This document shows positions 1 through 8,941 of a DNA stretch of 64,000 nt, one piece after another. Made by a program: the position numbers and the translations under genes. The DNA is taken from NCBI GenBank assembly GCA_947306475.1, contig CAMZGS010000002.1, positions 186,001-250,000 of the forward strand, given 5' to 3'. The first letter of the stretch is position 1. Each line of letters begins with the position of its first letter. The stretch comes from an uncultured Comamonas sp. (GTDB taxonomy: Bacteria > Pseudomonadota > Gammaproteobacteria > Burkholderiales > Burkholderiaceae_C). The notes beneath the pieces were generated by a model. The model was given only the letters and a program-made list of their open reading frames with translations, was not told the origin of the DNA and did not search any database.

Positions 1-2
1 TG

Positions 3-2141
3 GTGTACGGGCAGGCGCAGGGCATTGTGGTGGCCACGGGCAGCGCTACGGAGCTGGGCAAGATCAACCAGATGCTCTCGGACGTGCAGAGCCTGACCAC
101 GCCGCTGCTGCGCCAGATCGACCACTTTGGCCGCATGCTGGCGCTGGTGATTCTGGGGGTGTCGGCGCTGACCTTCATCATGGGCACCTGGTGGCGTGGC
201 CATGCGGCGGCCGACATGTTCATGATGGTGGTGGCGCTGACTGCCTCGGCGATCCCGGAGGGGCTGCCAGCCATCATGACCGTGACCCTGGCGCTGGGGG
301 TGCAGCGCATGGCACGGCGCCATGCCATCGTGCGGCGTCTGCCGGCGGTGGAGGCGCTGGGCTCGGTGACCGTGATCTGTTCCGACAAGACTGGCACCCT
401 CACGCGCAATGAGATGACGGTGCAGCGTGTGGTCTGCGCGGGCCAGATATTCGAAGTCACCGGGGTGGGCTACGAGCCAGTGGGGGAATGCTGCGTTCAC
501 GGCCAGCCTGTGGAGGTGGGGTGCTACCCGACGCTGGTCATGGCCGTGCGCGCCGGGGTGTTGTGCAACGACGCCCGTCTGCACCAGGAAGCAGGCCAGT
601 GGAGCGTGGTGGGCGATCCGACCGAAGGCGCCCTGCTGGTGCTGGGACACAAGGCCGGCTGCACGCAGGCCTGGGGCGAAGCGACCTGGCCGCGCCTGGA
701 TTCCATTCCGTTTGAGTCGCAGCACCGCTTCATGGCCACCTTGCACCACGGCGTGGATGGCCAGAGCTGGATTTTTGCCAAGGGCGCGCCCGAGCGCATT
801 CTGGACATGTGCAGCCGCCAGCTGGCCTGCCTGGAAGACCACCACAACCCGGGCGGTGGGGGAGAAGAGCCGCTGGATGTGGATTACTGGCGCCGCATGG
901 TCACCGACCTGGCCGCGCAGGGCATGCGGTTGCTGGCGCTGGCCTACAAGCCCATGCCGGCGCAGCAGCAGCACCTGACGATGGCGGACATGGATGGCGG
1001 CGGCTTCACGCTGCTGGCGCTGCTGGGCATCATCGACCCACCGCGCGAGGAGGCGCGCCAGGCCGTGCAGGAGTGCCATCAGGCCGGGATTCGCGTGAAG
1101 ATGATCACGGGCGACCATGTGGAGACGGCGCGCGCCATTGGCGCACAGCTGGGCATTGGCCTGGGCAAGCCCGCCATGACCGGGGCAGAGCTGGCGCTGA
1201 CCGATGATGCGACGCTGCAGCGCCTGGTCATGGACGTGGACGTGTTTGCACGCGCCAGCCCGGAGCACAAGCTGCGCCTGGTGCAGGCCTTGCAGCATCA
1301 GGGCCAGGTGGTGGCGATGACGGGCGATGGCGTCAACGATGCACCAGCCCTCAAGCGTGCCGATGTCGGGGTGGCCATGGGGCGCAAGGGCACCGATGCC
1401 GCCAAGGAGGCTTCCAGCATGGTGCTGGCTGACGACAACTTCGCCACCATTGCCGCTGCGGTGCACGAGGGGCGGGCGGTGTACGACAACCTCAAGAAGT
1501 TTCTGCTCTTCATGCTGCCCTCCAATGGCGGCGAGGCGCTGGTGATCATTGCCGCCATCCTGTTTGAGCTGCTGCTGCCGCTGACGCCGGCACAGGTGTT
1601 GTGGATCAACATGGTCACTTCCAGCACGCTGGGGTTGGCCCTGGCCTTTGAGCCGGCTGAGCACGGCCTGATGGCGCGCCCGCCCAGACCGCCGCAGGAG
1701 GCCTTGCTGTCCGGCTTTTTTGTCTGGCGCGTGGTGATGGTGTCGGTGCTGATGATGGTCGGGGCGCTGGGCCTGTTCCTATGGGAGCTGCAGGCCGGCA
1801 ACCGCGTGGAGGTGGCGCGCACCATGGTGGTCAACGCCATCGTGGTGGCGGAGATGTTCTACCTGCTCAACAGCCGCTTCGTTCTGGCGTCCGTGCTCAG
1901 CTGGCAGGGGCTGACCGGCAACCGCTTTGTGCTGCTGTCGCTGGCAGTGTGCATTCCGCTGCAATGGGCGTTCACGCACCATCCGGTCATGCAGGGCGTG
2001 TTTGGCTCCGCCGATCTGACGTGGCAGGAGTGGTGCAAGGTGCTGGGCGCGGGGCTGCTGGTGTTCCTTGGCGCGGAGCTGGAAAAGGCCATCATCCGGC
2101 GCAGCGCCACCCTCCAGCGCTGGACGCAGCCACGGCGCTAG
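3..2141 (+). CDS. P2-type cation-transporting P-type ATPase, 5'-truncated by the window edge
   Basis: Membrane ATPase that moves a cation (Ca2+ or similar) via an aspartyl-phosphate intermediate. The visible 712 residues include the M4 motif PEGLP near residue 85, the phosphorylation motif DKTGT at fragment residue 128, the hinge motif TGDGVNDAP near residue 440, and a C-terminal block of about four hydrophobic segments, as in SERCA/PMCA-like pumps. The N-terminal actuator domain and first membrane helices lie before the window, so the first in-frame GTG is internal. Ion specificity cannot be read from the sequence. It converges on tolA across a strong bidirectional terminator. Confidence 0.93.
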   Translation: MYGQAQGIVVATGSATELGKINQMLSDVQSLTTPLLRQIDHFGRMLALVILGVSALTFIMGTWWRGHAAADMFMMVVALTASAIPEGLPAIMTVTLALGVQRMARRHAIVRRLPAVEALGSVTVICSDKTGTLTRNEMTVQRVVCAGQIFEVTGVGYEPVGECCVHGQPVEVGCYPTLVMAVRAGVLCNDARLHQEAGQWSVVGDPTEGALLVLGHKAGCTQAWGEATWPRLDSIPFESQHRFMATLHHGVDGQSWIFAKGAPERILDMCSRQLACLEDHHNPGGGGEEPLDVDYWRRMVTDLAAQGMRLLALAYKPMPAQQQHLTMADMDGGGFTLLALLGIIDPPREEARQAVQECHQAGIRVKMITGDHVETARAIGAQLGIGLGKPAMTGAELALTDDATLQRLVMDVDVFARASPEHKLRLVQALQHQGQVVAMTGDGVNDAPALKRADVGVAMGRKGTDAAKEASSMVLADDNFATIAAAVHEGRAVYDNLKKFLLFMLPSNGGEALVIIAAILFELLLPLTPAQVLWINMVTSSTLGLALAFEPAEHGLMARPPRPPQEALLSGFFVWRVVMVSVLMMVGALGLFLWELQAGNRVEVARTMVVNAIVVAEMFYLLNSRFVLASVLSWQGLTGNRFVLLSLAVCIPLQWAFTHHPVMQGVFGSADLTWQEWCKVLGAGLLVFLGAELEKAIIRRSATLQRWTQPRR

Positions 2142-2153
2142 GTTTGCTGCAAT

Positions 2154-2245
2154 AAAAAGAGCTTGTCCCGCTTGTGCATCCTTGTTTTCAGGTGGAAATC
2201 ATCCTGAAACACTGGAATAACAAGCGGGACAAGCTCTTTTTTTAG
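2154..2245. terminator. Bidirectional rho-independent terminator with nested stems
   Basis: A perfect 22-bp outer stem (left arm 2154-2175, right arm 2220-2241) runs from an A-run to a T-run, so it can terminate both the ATPase gene and tolA. A nested 7-bp stem (TTTCAGG/CCTGAAA) lies inside. Its outer arm resembles the AGCTTG..CGCTTG hairpin family seen elsewhere in the window. Confidence 0.85.
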
Positions 2246-2268
2246 ATGCGCAGGGCTTTGGTCTGGGT

Positions 2269-3351
2269 TTAGTCCTGCGGGCGGAAGCCAATGATCAGGT
2301 CGGTGGGCGTGCGTCCCCCCACATCCGGCGGCAGGGTGTGGGTCTTGTGCAGGGCCCGCACCACGGCCTCGTCCCAGGCCGGGTTGCCGCTGGACTTGAC
2401 CAGTTGCACGCTGGTGATGGTGCCGTTGGCGCTGGCACGCACGCGCACCTCGGCACGCGGGTTGCCGCTGATCAGGTCGGGGTACACGATGTTGGGCTTG
2501 ACCTTGGCTGCCACCTTGGCGCCATAGCCGGCCGAGGGGCCAGCGGTGCCCCCGCCCGTGCCCTTGCCGCCATTGGGGCCACTGCTTTGTGCGGCACTGC
2601 CGCTGCCACCGGAGCCGGCCAGTGCGGCCATGCGGGCCAGGGCCTCCTGGCGGCGTGCCTCGGCTTCCCTGGCCTCTTTGGCGGCCTGTTCCTTTTTGCG
2701 CTTTTCTTCGGCTGCCTTGCGGGCGGCTTCTTCCTGGGCTTTTTTCTCTTTCTCGGCCTTTTCCTTTTCCAGGCGTTCCTTTTCGGCTTTCTCCCTGGCC
2801 TGACGTTCTTTCTCCAGACGCTCCTTTTCCGCCTTGGCCTTGGCATGGCGTTCCTGTTCGGCCTTTTCCTTTTCGCGCTTTTCCTGCTCGCGTTTTTCCT
2901 TTTCACGCTGCTCGCGTTCGCGCTTTTCCTGCTCCTGTTTTTCCTTCTTCAGCTGTTCCTGGCGCTCGCGCTCCTGCTGCTTGCGTTTTTCTTCCTGTTT
3001 TTGCTGTTGCAGGGCCAGCTCGGCATCGCGCTGCGCTTGCAATTCGGCGGCGCTGGGGCGTGGCGGCTCAGGCGCGGGTTGCGGTTTGGGCGGTTCAGGC
3101 TGGGGCTGCGGTTTGGGTTCCGGCTTGGGCCTGGGCTGGGGCGGGGCAATGGGTGCCGGCGCGGCCTGCTCGTAGTGGTCGGCCCACAGCTCGGCTTCGA
3201 CGGCTTCCTCACTGGCCTGCGGTGGCGGGTTGATTTTCCAGACGAAGGCGCCCACCAGCACGGCGTGGGCCATCAGTGCCAGGATCCAGCTCAGCAGGCG
3301 TGGCTGCGAGCGCGGTGGGGCAAAGGGGTCACGATCCAGATGGGAAGACAT
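2269..3351 (-). CDS. tolA: TolA, energy-transducing envelope protein of the Tol-Pal system
   Basis: Links the inner-membrane TolQR motor to TolB/Pal and the outer membrane during cell constriction. The 360-residue protein has a short cytoplasmic N-terminus, one membrane helix at about residues 20-40, a Pro-rich stretch (about 65-105), a long Lys/Glu/Ala/Arg-rich helical rod (about 105-240), a Gly/Ser-rich hinge, and a TonB/TolA C-terminal domain from about residue 265 to the end. Last gene of the minus-strand run after tolQ and tolR. The extreme charge repeats create long false reading frames on the other strand. Confidence 0.95.
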   Translation of the reverse strand: MSSHLDRDPFAPPRSQPRLLSWILALMAHAVLVGAFVWKINPPPQASEEAVEAELWADHYEQAAPAPIAPPQPRPKPEPKPQPQPEPPKPQPAPEPPRPSAAELQAQRDAELALQQQKQEEKRKQQERERQEQLKKEKQEQEKREREQREKEKREQEKREKEKAEQERHAKAKAEKERLEKERQAREKAEKERLEKEKAEKEKKAQEEAARKAAEEKRKKEQAAKEAREAEARRQEALARMAALAGSGGSGSAAQSSGPNGGKGTGGGTAGPSAGYGAKVAAKVKPNIVYPDLISGNPRAEVRVRASANGTITSVQLVKSSGNPAWDEAVVRALHKTHTLPPDVGGRTPTDLIIGFRPQD

Positions 3352-3406
3352 GCGGTGTAGCCAAGGGCTGGTAGATCAACAACTCAAGGGATGTGGGGAT
3401 GGTGCG

Positions 3407-3838
3407 CTATTTGGCGGCGGACTTGACGCCCAGGGCCACGCGCTTGACGCCGGCGCCCTGCAGCTCCCCCATGGCAGCGACCACATGCTCGTAGGCCAGG
3501 GTTTTGTCGGCCTGGATCATGACGGCGCTTTCTTCCGGTTGGGAGGCTTGCCAGCTGGCAGCTGCCGTGCCCAGCTCCTTGAGGGTGAGGGTCTCTTCGG
3601 TCCTGGGTGTCTTGAAGCGGATGTTGCCATCGGCATCCAGCAGCACATGCGCCACATGCCTGGTGGGCGGCTTGGTGGACTTGCCCGCGCTGGGCACGTT
3701 GATGGCGCCAGGCGTCAGCATGGGGGCCGACACCATGAAGATGATGAGCAGCACCAGCATGACGTCGATGAAGGGCACCATGTTGATGTCGTTGAAGGTG
3801 CGCCGGCGGCGGGTGCTGCGAAAGCTGTCTGTGCTCAT
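3407..3838 (-). CDS. tolR: TolR, ExbD/TolR-family proton-channel subunit
   Basis: Subunit of the proton-driven TolQR motor in the inner membrane. The 143-residue protein has the family layout: a short basic N-terminus (residues 10-13 all Arg), one membrane helix at about residues 21-41 carrying the conserved proton-carrying Asp (D25 in the motif VPFIDVML), then a periplasmic domain. It lies between tolQ and tolA on the same strand, with 33 bp separating it from tolQ. Confidence 0.95.
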   Translation of the reverse strand: MSTDSFRSTRRRRTFNDINMVPFIDVMLVLLIIFMVSAPMLTPGAINVPSAGKSTKPPTRHVAHVLLDADGNIRFKTPRTEETLTLKELGTAAASWQASQPEESAVMIQADKTLAYEHVVAAMGELQGAGVKRVALGVKSAAK

Positions 3839-3871
3839 GGGGGGCTGCCTTTCTGCCTTGGCTGGGGGCCG

Positions 3872-4576
3872 TCAGTGGCCCGAGGGGCTGCTGGCAATGC
3901 CGCTGATGTTGCGTTGCAGGATGTTGGTGAACTCTTCCACAAAGGTTTCCTGCGCAACGGCCACGCGCTCGATCTGGTGTGCGTAGCGGTTGTAGGCGGT
4001 CACGGCGGGGATGGCGGCAAACAGGCCCATGGCGGTGGCCACCAGGGCCTCGGCAATGCCCGGTGCCACGGTGGCCAGGGTGATCTGCTCCATGTTGGCA
4101 AAGCCGGTGAAGGCGTGCATCACGCCCCAGACGGTGCCAAACAGGCCGACGTAGGGCGACACCGAGCCAACGGTGCCCAGAAAGGACAGGCCGGATTCGA
4201 CCACGTCCATCTCGCGCTGGAAGCTGGCGCGCATGGCGCGGCGCGTGCCGTCCATGAGGGTGGCGGGGTCGGTGATGTGGCGCTCGCGCAGCTTGCGGTA
4301 TTCGCGCATGCCGCTGGCAAAGATGCGCTCCATGGGGCCGCCGTGCTTGGCGTTCTGTGTGGCGCTGGTGTACAGGTCGTTCAGGCTGTTGCCCGACCAG
4401 AAGTCTTCCTCGAACTCCTCATTCAAGCGGCGCACGCGCTTGAGGGCCTGGGCCTTGCGGAAAATCGTGGCCCAGCTTGCCACCGATGCGGCCACCAGAA
4501 TCAGCATGACGAGTTGCACCACCCAGCTGGCCTGCAGCACAAGGTGGAGGATGGACATGTCTTGGGTCGGGTTCAT
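3872..4576 (-). CDS. tolQ: TolQ, MotA/TolQ/ExbB-family proton-channel subunit
   Basis: Channel-forming partner of TolR in the inner membrane. The protein is 234 residues with an N-terminal helix at about 13-35, a cytoplasmic loop, and two further helices near residues 135-165 and 170-200 containing the family pattern GLFGTVWGVMHAF and the following ALVATAMGLFAAIPA stretch. Its start overlaps the 3' end of ybgC by 4 bp (ATGA), which implies translational coupling. Confidence 0.95.
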   Translation of the reverse strand: MNPTQDMSILHLVLQASWVVQLVMLILVAASVASWATIFRKAQALKRVRRLNEEFEEDFWSGNSLNDLYTSATQNAKHGGPMERIFASGMREYRKLRERHITDPATLMDGTRRAMRASFQREMDVVESGLSFLGTVGSVSPYVGLFGTVWGVMHAFTGFANMEQITLATVAPGIAEALVATAMGLFAAIPAVTAYNRYAHQIERVAVAQETFVEEFTNILQRNISGIASSPSGH

Positions 4577-5028
4577 GACAGTGTTTCAAGAATGAAAGAG
4601 GGAATACGGGCCGGGCGCATGCTGGCGGCGTCCACCCAGCCCACGCGAATCTGGCCTTCGCATAACAGTTCGGGTGCTGCACCGGCTGACACAGGCTGCA
4701 AAAAAGCCTGCTGCGCGATGGTCAGCGAGGCGCGGCCAGCCGACCGCAGCTGGGCGGTGACCAACAGCACATCGTCCAGACGCGCCGGGCGCAGGTAGTT
4801 CAGCTGCGCCTGGGTGACGACGAACATGCCGCCCAGGCGCTCGCGCGCTTCCTGCTGGCCAATGCCCAGGCTGCGCAGCCACTCGGTGCGCGCGCGTTCA
4901 AAGAACTTGAGGTAGTTGGCGTAAAAGACGATGCCGCCGGCGTCGGTGTCTTCCCAGTAGATGCGCACGGGGAAGTGAAACGCCGATGACAGCGGCGTGG
5001 CTGGAGGAACTACAGCAGGTGCAGACAT
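4573..5028 (-). CDS. ybgC: YbgC-type acyl-CoA thioesterase of the tol-pal cluster
   Basis: Hotdog-fold thioesterase that hydrolyses acyl-CoA esters in the cytoplasm and is almost always encoded upstream of tolQ. It has 151 residues with the family signature WEDTDAGGIVFYANYLKFFE near residues 24-43; the Asp of DTD is the expected catalytic residue. The N-terminal 15 residues before the hotdog core are Pro/Ala-rich. Overlaps tolQ by 4 bp. Confidence 0.93.
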   Translation of the reverse strand: MSAPAVVPPATPLSSAFHFPVRIYWEDTDAGGIVFYANYLKFFERARTEWLRSLGIGQQEARERLGGMFVVTQAQLNYLRPARLDDVLLVTAQLRSAGRASLTIAQQAFLQPVSAGAAPELLCEGQIRVGWVDAASMRPARIPSFILETLS

Positions 5029-5058
5029 GGGGCAGGGCGGGCAGAGCGGAGCAAGCGA

Positions 5059-6243
5059 TCAGGCAAACAGGCGGCGCATGCGCGCCACGGCTTCCTGCAA
5101 CTGGGGCAGGGCGTTGGCCGTGGAAAAGCGCACGTAGCGCGCGGTGTCGGCGCTGCCGAAGTCGCGCCCCGGGGTGACGGCCAGGTGGGCCTTGTCCATC
5201 AGGGCGTAGGCAAAGTCCCAGCTGTTGTCCACGCCCAGCTTGCTGCACAACCGGGAGCAGTCGGCCCAGGCATAGAACGCGCCATCGGGCACCACGGGCA
5301 CGTGAAAGCCCTGCTCCTGCAGCGCAGGGATGAAGAAGTCGCGCCGGGCCTTGAACTCGGCGCGCCGCTGTTCGTAGATGGCCAGGCTCTCGGCGCTGAA
5401 GCAGGCCAGCGCGGCATGCTGGGCGATGGTGGAGGGGCAGATGAACAGGTTCTGCGCCAGTCGCTCCACGACGGGCACCATGGCTTGCGGCACCACCATC
5501 CAGCCCAGGCGCCAGCCGGTCATGTTGAAGTACTTGCTGAAGCTGTTGATGCTGATGATGTCCTCGCCCAGCGCCAGGGCGCTGCGGCCAAAGGCCTCGT
5601 CGTAGGACAGGCCCAGGTAAATCTCATCGACGATGGTGAAGCCCCCGCGCGCCTGCACCACCTGGTGGATGCGCGCCAGCTCCTCGGGGGCGATGGAGGT
5701 GCCGGTGGGGTTGGAGGGCGAAGCCAGCAGCACGCCGCGCGTTTTCTCGCCCCAGTGCTTGGCCACCTGGGCGCTGCTGAGCTGGTAGCGCTGCGTGGCA
5801 TCGGTGGGGATGAGGCGCGCCACGCCGTCGGCGCTGCTGACAAAGTGGCGGTTGCACGGGTAGCTGGGGTCGGGCATGAGCACTTCGTCGCCCGCATTGA
5901 TCAGCGCCAGGCAGGCCAGTTGCAGGGCACTGCTGGCGCCGGCGGTGATGACGATGCGCTCGGGTGCAATGCTCAGGGCAAAGCGGCTGGCGTACCACTG
6001 GCTGATGGCCTGGCGCAGCTGCATCAGACCCAGGGCGTCGGTGTATTGCGTGGCGCCAGCCTGCACGGTGGCCTGTGCTGCGTGCACGACGGCGGGCGGG
6101 GCAGTGAAGTCCGGCTCGCCGATGTTGAGGAAGATCATGGGCTCGGGGCCGTTGGCCACCTGGGCTGCCAGGGCCTGGGCGGCCTTGGCAATTTCCATTA
6201 CATAAAAGGGCTCAATCTTGTCGGTGCGCGCAGCAAATTGCAT
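5059..6243 (-). CDS. Class I/II PLP-dependent aminotransferase
   Basis: Cytoplasmic fold-type I aminotransferase of 394 residues. Visible motifs are the substrate-loop SNPTGT (about residues 177-182), the Asp/Tyr pair IVDEIYLGL near 204-212, and the PLP-lysine block SFSKYFNMTGWRLGW near 233-247, where the Lys after FS forms the Schiff base. It begins with FAARTDKIEPF, typical of the aspartate/alanine-type subgroup, but the exact amino donor is not readable. It sits between nusB and ybgC on the same strand, with only 6 bp to nusB. Confidence 0.9.
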   Translation of the reverse strand: MQFAARTDKIEPFYVMEIAKAAQALAAQVANGPEPMIFLNIGEPDFTAPPAVVHAAQATVQAGATQYTDALGLMQLRQAISQWYASRFALSIAPERIVITAGASSALQLACLALINAGDEVLMPDPSYPCNRHFVSSADGVARLIPTDATQRYQLSSAQVAKHWGEKTRGVLLASPSNPTGTSIAPEELARIHQVVQARGGFTIVDEIYLGLSYDEAFGRSALALGEDIISINSFSKYFNMTGWRLGWMVVPQAMVPVVERLAQNLFICPSTIAQHAALACFSAESLAIYEQRRAEFKARRDFFIPALQEQGFHVPVVPDGAFYAWADCSRLCSKLGVDNSWDFAYALMDKAHLAVTPGRDFGSADTARYVRFSTANALPQLQEAVARMRRLFA

Positions 6244-6249
6244 GGGAAC

Positions 6250-6822
6250 TCAGATATTGGACGAGGAAGGTTCGCCAGACTGTGGTGGCTGGTGGTGGGC
6301 CTTGGCGGCATCGGCCTGCACCTCCGCGGGGCGCAGGGTGGGGGCCAGCGCATCCAGGATGCCGTTGACGTATTTGTGACCGTCGGTGCCGCCAAACTCC
6401 TTGGCCAGCTCGATGGCTTCGTTCATCACCACGCGCCAGGGCACGTCGTGGGCGTGCAGCAGCTCATAGGTGCCAATCCACAGGCAGATGTGCTCGATGG
6501 GCGAAAGTTCACCCAGGTTGCGGTCCAGCCGGGGGGCGATCAGGGCATCCAGGTCGGTTTCCTGCTCGATGCAGCCGTGCACCAGCGCGTCGTAGTGAGC
6601 ACTGTCGCACTTGTGGAAACCAGCCAGCTCGCGCGTGAACTGGTCAAGGGTGGCAACGTCGCTGCCCCCCACCAGATGCTGGTAGAGCGCCTGCAGGGCA
6701 AATTCACGCGAGCGGCTGCGCGCCGACTTGGAAGCGGCCTTGCGCACGCCGGTGCTGGTCAGGCCCTTGCGCGGCTGGCGGGGAGGGCGTTGGGAGGAAG
6801 GGGTGGCTTCTTGCATGATCAC
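6250..6822 (-). CDS. nusB: NusB transcription antitermination factor
   Basis: RNA-binding all-helical protein that joins NusE (S10) on boxA of rRNA leaders. The 190 residues comprise an N-terminal extension of about 35 basic/polar residues and a NusB core starting near [13 protein letters not shown]. The segment [16 protein letters not shown] and the C-terminal [16 protein letters not shown] block are diagnostic. Starts 4 bp inside the end of ribH (ATGA-type overlap), as in many proteobacterial rib-nusB operons. Confidence 0.95.
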   Translation of the reverse strand: MIMQEATPSSQRPPRQPRKGLTSTGVRKAASKSARSRSREFALQALYQHLVGGSDVATLDQFTRELAGFHKCDSAHYDALVHGCIEQETDLDALIAPRLDRNLGELSPIEHICLWIGTYELLHAHDVPWRVVMNEAIELAKEFGGTDGHKYVNGILDALAPTLRPAEVQADAAKAHHQPPQSGEPSSSNI

Positions 6823-7298
6823 TCGTCGTCGCTGGGTGTCAGATCGGCCAGCAGCTGGGCCATTTCCACCGCCACGTAGGCAGCATCACGCCCCTTTTCG
6901 GTCTGGCGGGCGATGGCCTGGTCCAGGTCTTCGGTGGTGAGGATGGCGTTGGCAATCGGGATGCCGTAGTCCAGGCTCACGCGGGTGACACCGGCGCCCG
7001 ATTCGTTGGCCACCAGCTCGAAGTGGTAGGTCTCGCCACGGATGATGCAGCCCAGGGCGATCAGGGCATCGAATTCGGTGCGCTCGGCCAGTGCAGCCAG
7101 CGCCAGAGGCACCTCCAGCGCGCCGGGCACCTGCACCAGGGTGATGTTGTCCTCATCGACACCCAGATCCAGCAGGGCGGTGCGGCAGGCATCGGCCAGC
7201 GCGTCGGTGATGTCCTGGTTGAAACGTGCCTGCACGATGCCGATGTGCAGTCCCACGCCGCTGATTTCTCGGTTTTGGCCTTTGTTGGCGTATTGCAT
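6819..7298 (-). CDS. ribH: 6,7-dimethyl-8-ribityllumazine synthase
   Basis: Penultimate riboflavin enzyme; it condenses the pyrimidinedione with dihydroxybutanone phosphate made by RibB. The 159 residues show the substrate loop ARFNQDIT, the phosphate-site motif [10 protein letters not shown] and the conserved GETYHFE with the general-base His. Length is normal. Downstream of ribB and overlapping nusB by 4 bp, so it belongs to the same transcription unit. Confidence 0.96.
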   Translation of the reverse strand: MQYANKGQNREISGVGLHIGIVQARFNQDITDALADACRTALLDLGVDEDNITLVQVPGALEVPLALAALAERTEFDALIALGCIIRGETYHFELVANESGAGVTRVSLDYGIPIANAILTTEDLDQAIARQTEKGRDAAYVAVEMAQLLADLTPSDDE

Positions 7299-7316
7299 GG
7301 TTTTTCCTTGCTTTCC

Positions 7317-8447
7317 TTATTCCTTGTCTTCTTTGGTGATGTAGCCTGTGATCTCCAGGCCATAGCCGGCCATGCTGGGCATGCGGCGCGGGCGCCCCAT
7401 GAGCTGCATGCGCGTCACGCCCACCTCGCGCAGGATCTGCGCGCCAATGCCGTAGGTGCGCAGATCCATGCGGCCGCGCTCGGGCGCGTGGGCCGAGCGG
7501 GCCTTGCCTTCGAACTGGTCGAGCAGCTGCTGCGCCGACTCGCCGCAGTTGAGCAGCACGGCCACGCCAGTACCTGCTTCCTGCAGATAGCGCAGGCTCT
7601 CGTCCAGGCTCCAGGAGTGCATGGCGCGCTGCACTTCCAGGGCGTCGAGCACCGACAGCGGCTCGTGCACGCGCACGGCCACTTCGGCATCGGGCGCCCA
7701 CTGGCCCTTGACCAGGGCCAGGTGCACGGAGTGGCTGGGCTGATCGACAAACGCATGGGCGATGAACTCGCCGTGGTGGGTCTGCAGCGGGCGCGTGCCC
7801 ACTTTCCTGAGCAGCGATTCGGTGCGGCTGCGGTACTGGATCAGGTCGGCAATGGTGCCGATCTTCAGGCCATGCTCGGCGGCAAACAGCTGCAGATCGG
7901 GCAGGCGCGCCATGGTGCCGTCGTCCTTCATGATCTCGCAGATCACGGCGGCCGGGGTGCAGCCGGCCAGGGCGGCCAGGTCGCAGCCGGCTTCGGTGTG
8001 GCCGGCGCGCATGAGCACGCCGCCGTCCACAGCCTGCAGCGGGAAGATATGGCCGGGCTGCACCAGGTCGCTGGCCTGGGCGTTGGGGGCCACGGCTGCC
8101 TGCACGGTGCGGGCGCGGTCGGCGGCAGAAATGCCGGTGGTCACGCCCGTGGCCGCCTCGATCGAGACTGTGAAGGCCGTGCTGTACACCGTGCCGTTGC
8201 GCGCGGCCATGGGGGGGAGCTTGAGGTGCTCGCAGCGCTCGCGCGTCAGGGTCAGGCAGATCAGGCCACGGCCAAACCTGGCCATGAAGTTGATGGCTTC
8301 GGCGCTGACGTGGTCGGCCGCCAGAATCAGATCGCCCTCGTTTTCGCGGTCTTCTTCGTCCACCAGGATGACCATGCGACCAGCGCGCATGTCGGCAATG
8401 ATGTCTTCAATCGGAGAGATGGCAACGGGAGCTAGGGGGCTGGACAT
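7317..8447 (-). CDS. ribB: 3,4-dihydroxy-2-butanone 4-phosphate synthase with degenerate RibA-like C-terminal domain
   Basis: Converts ribulose 5-phosphate to the four-carbon riboflavin precursor. The 376-residue product has a full RibB half (residues about 10-210) with the metal-binding acidic loop [10 protein letters not shown] and the HTEAGCDLA motif. The C-terminal 160 residues resemble GTP cyclohydrolase II, but the three zinc Cys of the CxxxxxxxxxxCxC motif are absent, so that half is probably not catalytic; such RibBX-type fusions are known. The ATG at 8447 was chosen because it begins the conserved domain; the frame stays open further upstream without similarity. Confidence 0.92.
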   Translation of the reverse strand: MSSPLAPVAISPIEDIIADMRAGRMVILVDEEDRENEGDLILAADHVSAEAINFMARFGRGLICLTLTRERCEHLKLPPMAARNGTVYSTAFTVSIEAATGVTTGISAADRARTVQAAVAPNAQASDLVQPGHIFPLQAVDGGVLMRAGHTEAGCDLAALAGCTPAAVICEIMKDDGTMARLPDLQLFAAEHGLKIGTIADLIQYRSRTESLLRKVGTRPLQTHHGEFIAHAFVDQPSHSVHLALVKGQWAPDAEVAVRVHEPLSVLDALEVQRAMHSWSLDESLRYLQEAGTGVAVLLNCGESAQQLLDQFEGKARSAHAPERGRMDLRTYGIGAQILREVGVTRMQLMGRPRRMPSMAGYGLEITGYITKEDKE

Positions 8448-8641
8448 GATGGGGTGTCGTTCCTTGGAACCAGAGAGAGTGTGCGTATCGCAAAAGGGGG
8501 CGGCAAACGGATGCAGGATGCGGCAGGAGCTGCGCATGCCGCAAAAAATGGGGCCGCAGACAATCTGTCGGGGCCCGCTGGTGCAGAGCGGGCATTTTAG
8601 GCGCAGGGGGCAGCGCCTGCACCGTGGCGGCGGGCGGTCAC

Positions 8642-8941
8642 CTAGGCAGCGGGGTCTTCCAGCACCACGTCGCTTTGCGGGTAGGCGCAGCAGGGCAGCA
8701 CGTAGCCTTCTTCCATTTCCTCCGTGGTCAGCCCGGGCCATTCGATCTTGTAGTGCACGCTGCCGCTCCTGAGCTTGCCCATGCAGGTGCGGCAGGTGCC
8801 GTTGCGGCAGGAGCTCGGCCAGTTGAGGCTGCCGGCCTCCAGCGAATGCAGCAGGGTCTGGTCGGCCCAGGCATCGCATTGCTGGCCGCTGGGTTCGAGC
8901 TTGGCGATAAAGAAGTCCGGGGTAGGGGCACTACGGCTCAT
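8642..8941 (-). CDS. [2Fe-2S] plant-type ferredoxin domain protein
   Basis: Small electron carrier of 99 residues. The cluster ligands are visible as C-x4-C-x2-C (CRNGTCRTC, about residues 45-53) and a later Cys in the LPCC segment about 30 residues downstream, the plant-type arrangement. There is no membrane or reductase domain. It lies upstream of ribB on the same strand, about 195 bp apart. The redox partner is not apparent from context. Confidence 0.9.
   Translation of the reverse strand: MSRSAPTPDFFIAKLEPSGQQCDAWADQTLLHSLEAGSLNWPSSCRNGTCRTCMGKLRSGSVHYKIEWPGLTTEEMEEGYVLPCCAYPQSDVVLEDPAA

Noticed and set aside
2291..3360. Long plus-strand frames opposite tolA
   Set aside because: They mirror the Lys/Glu/Ala-rich rod of TolA and encode Phe/Leu-repeat nonsense; no start signal.
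8448..8641. FMN riboswitch upstream of ribB
   Set aside because: Read on the minus strand for the conserved RFN blocks; none present.
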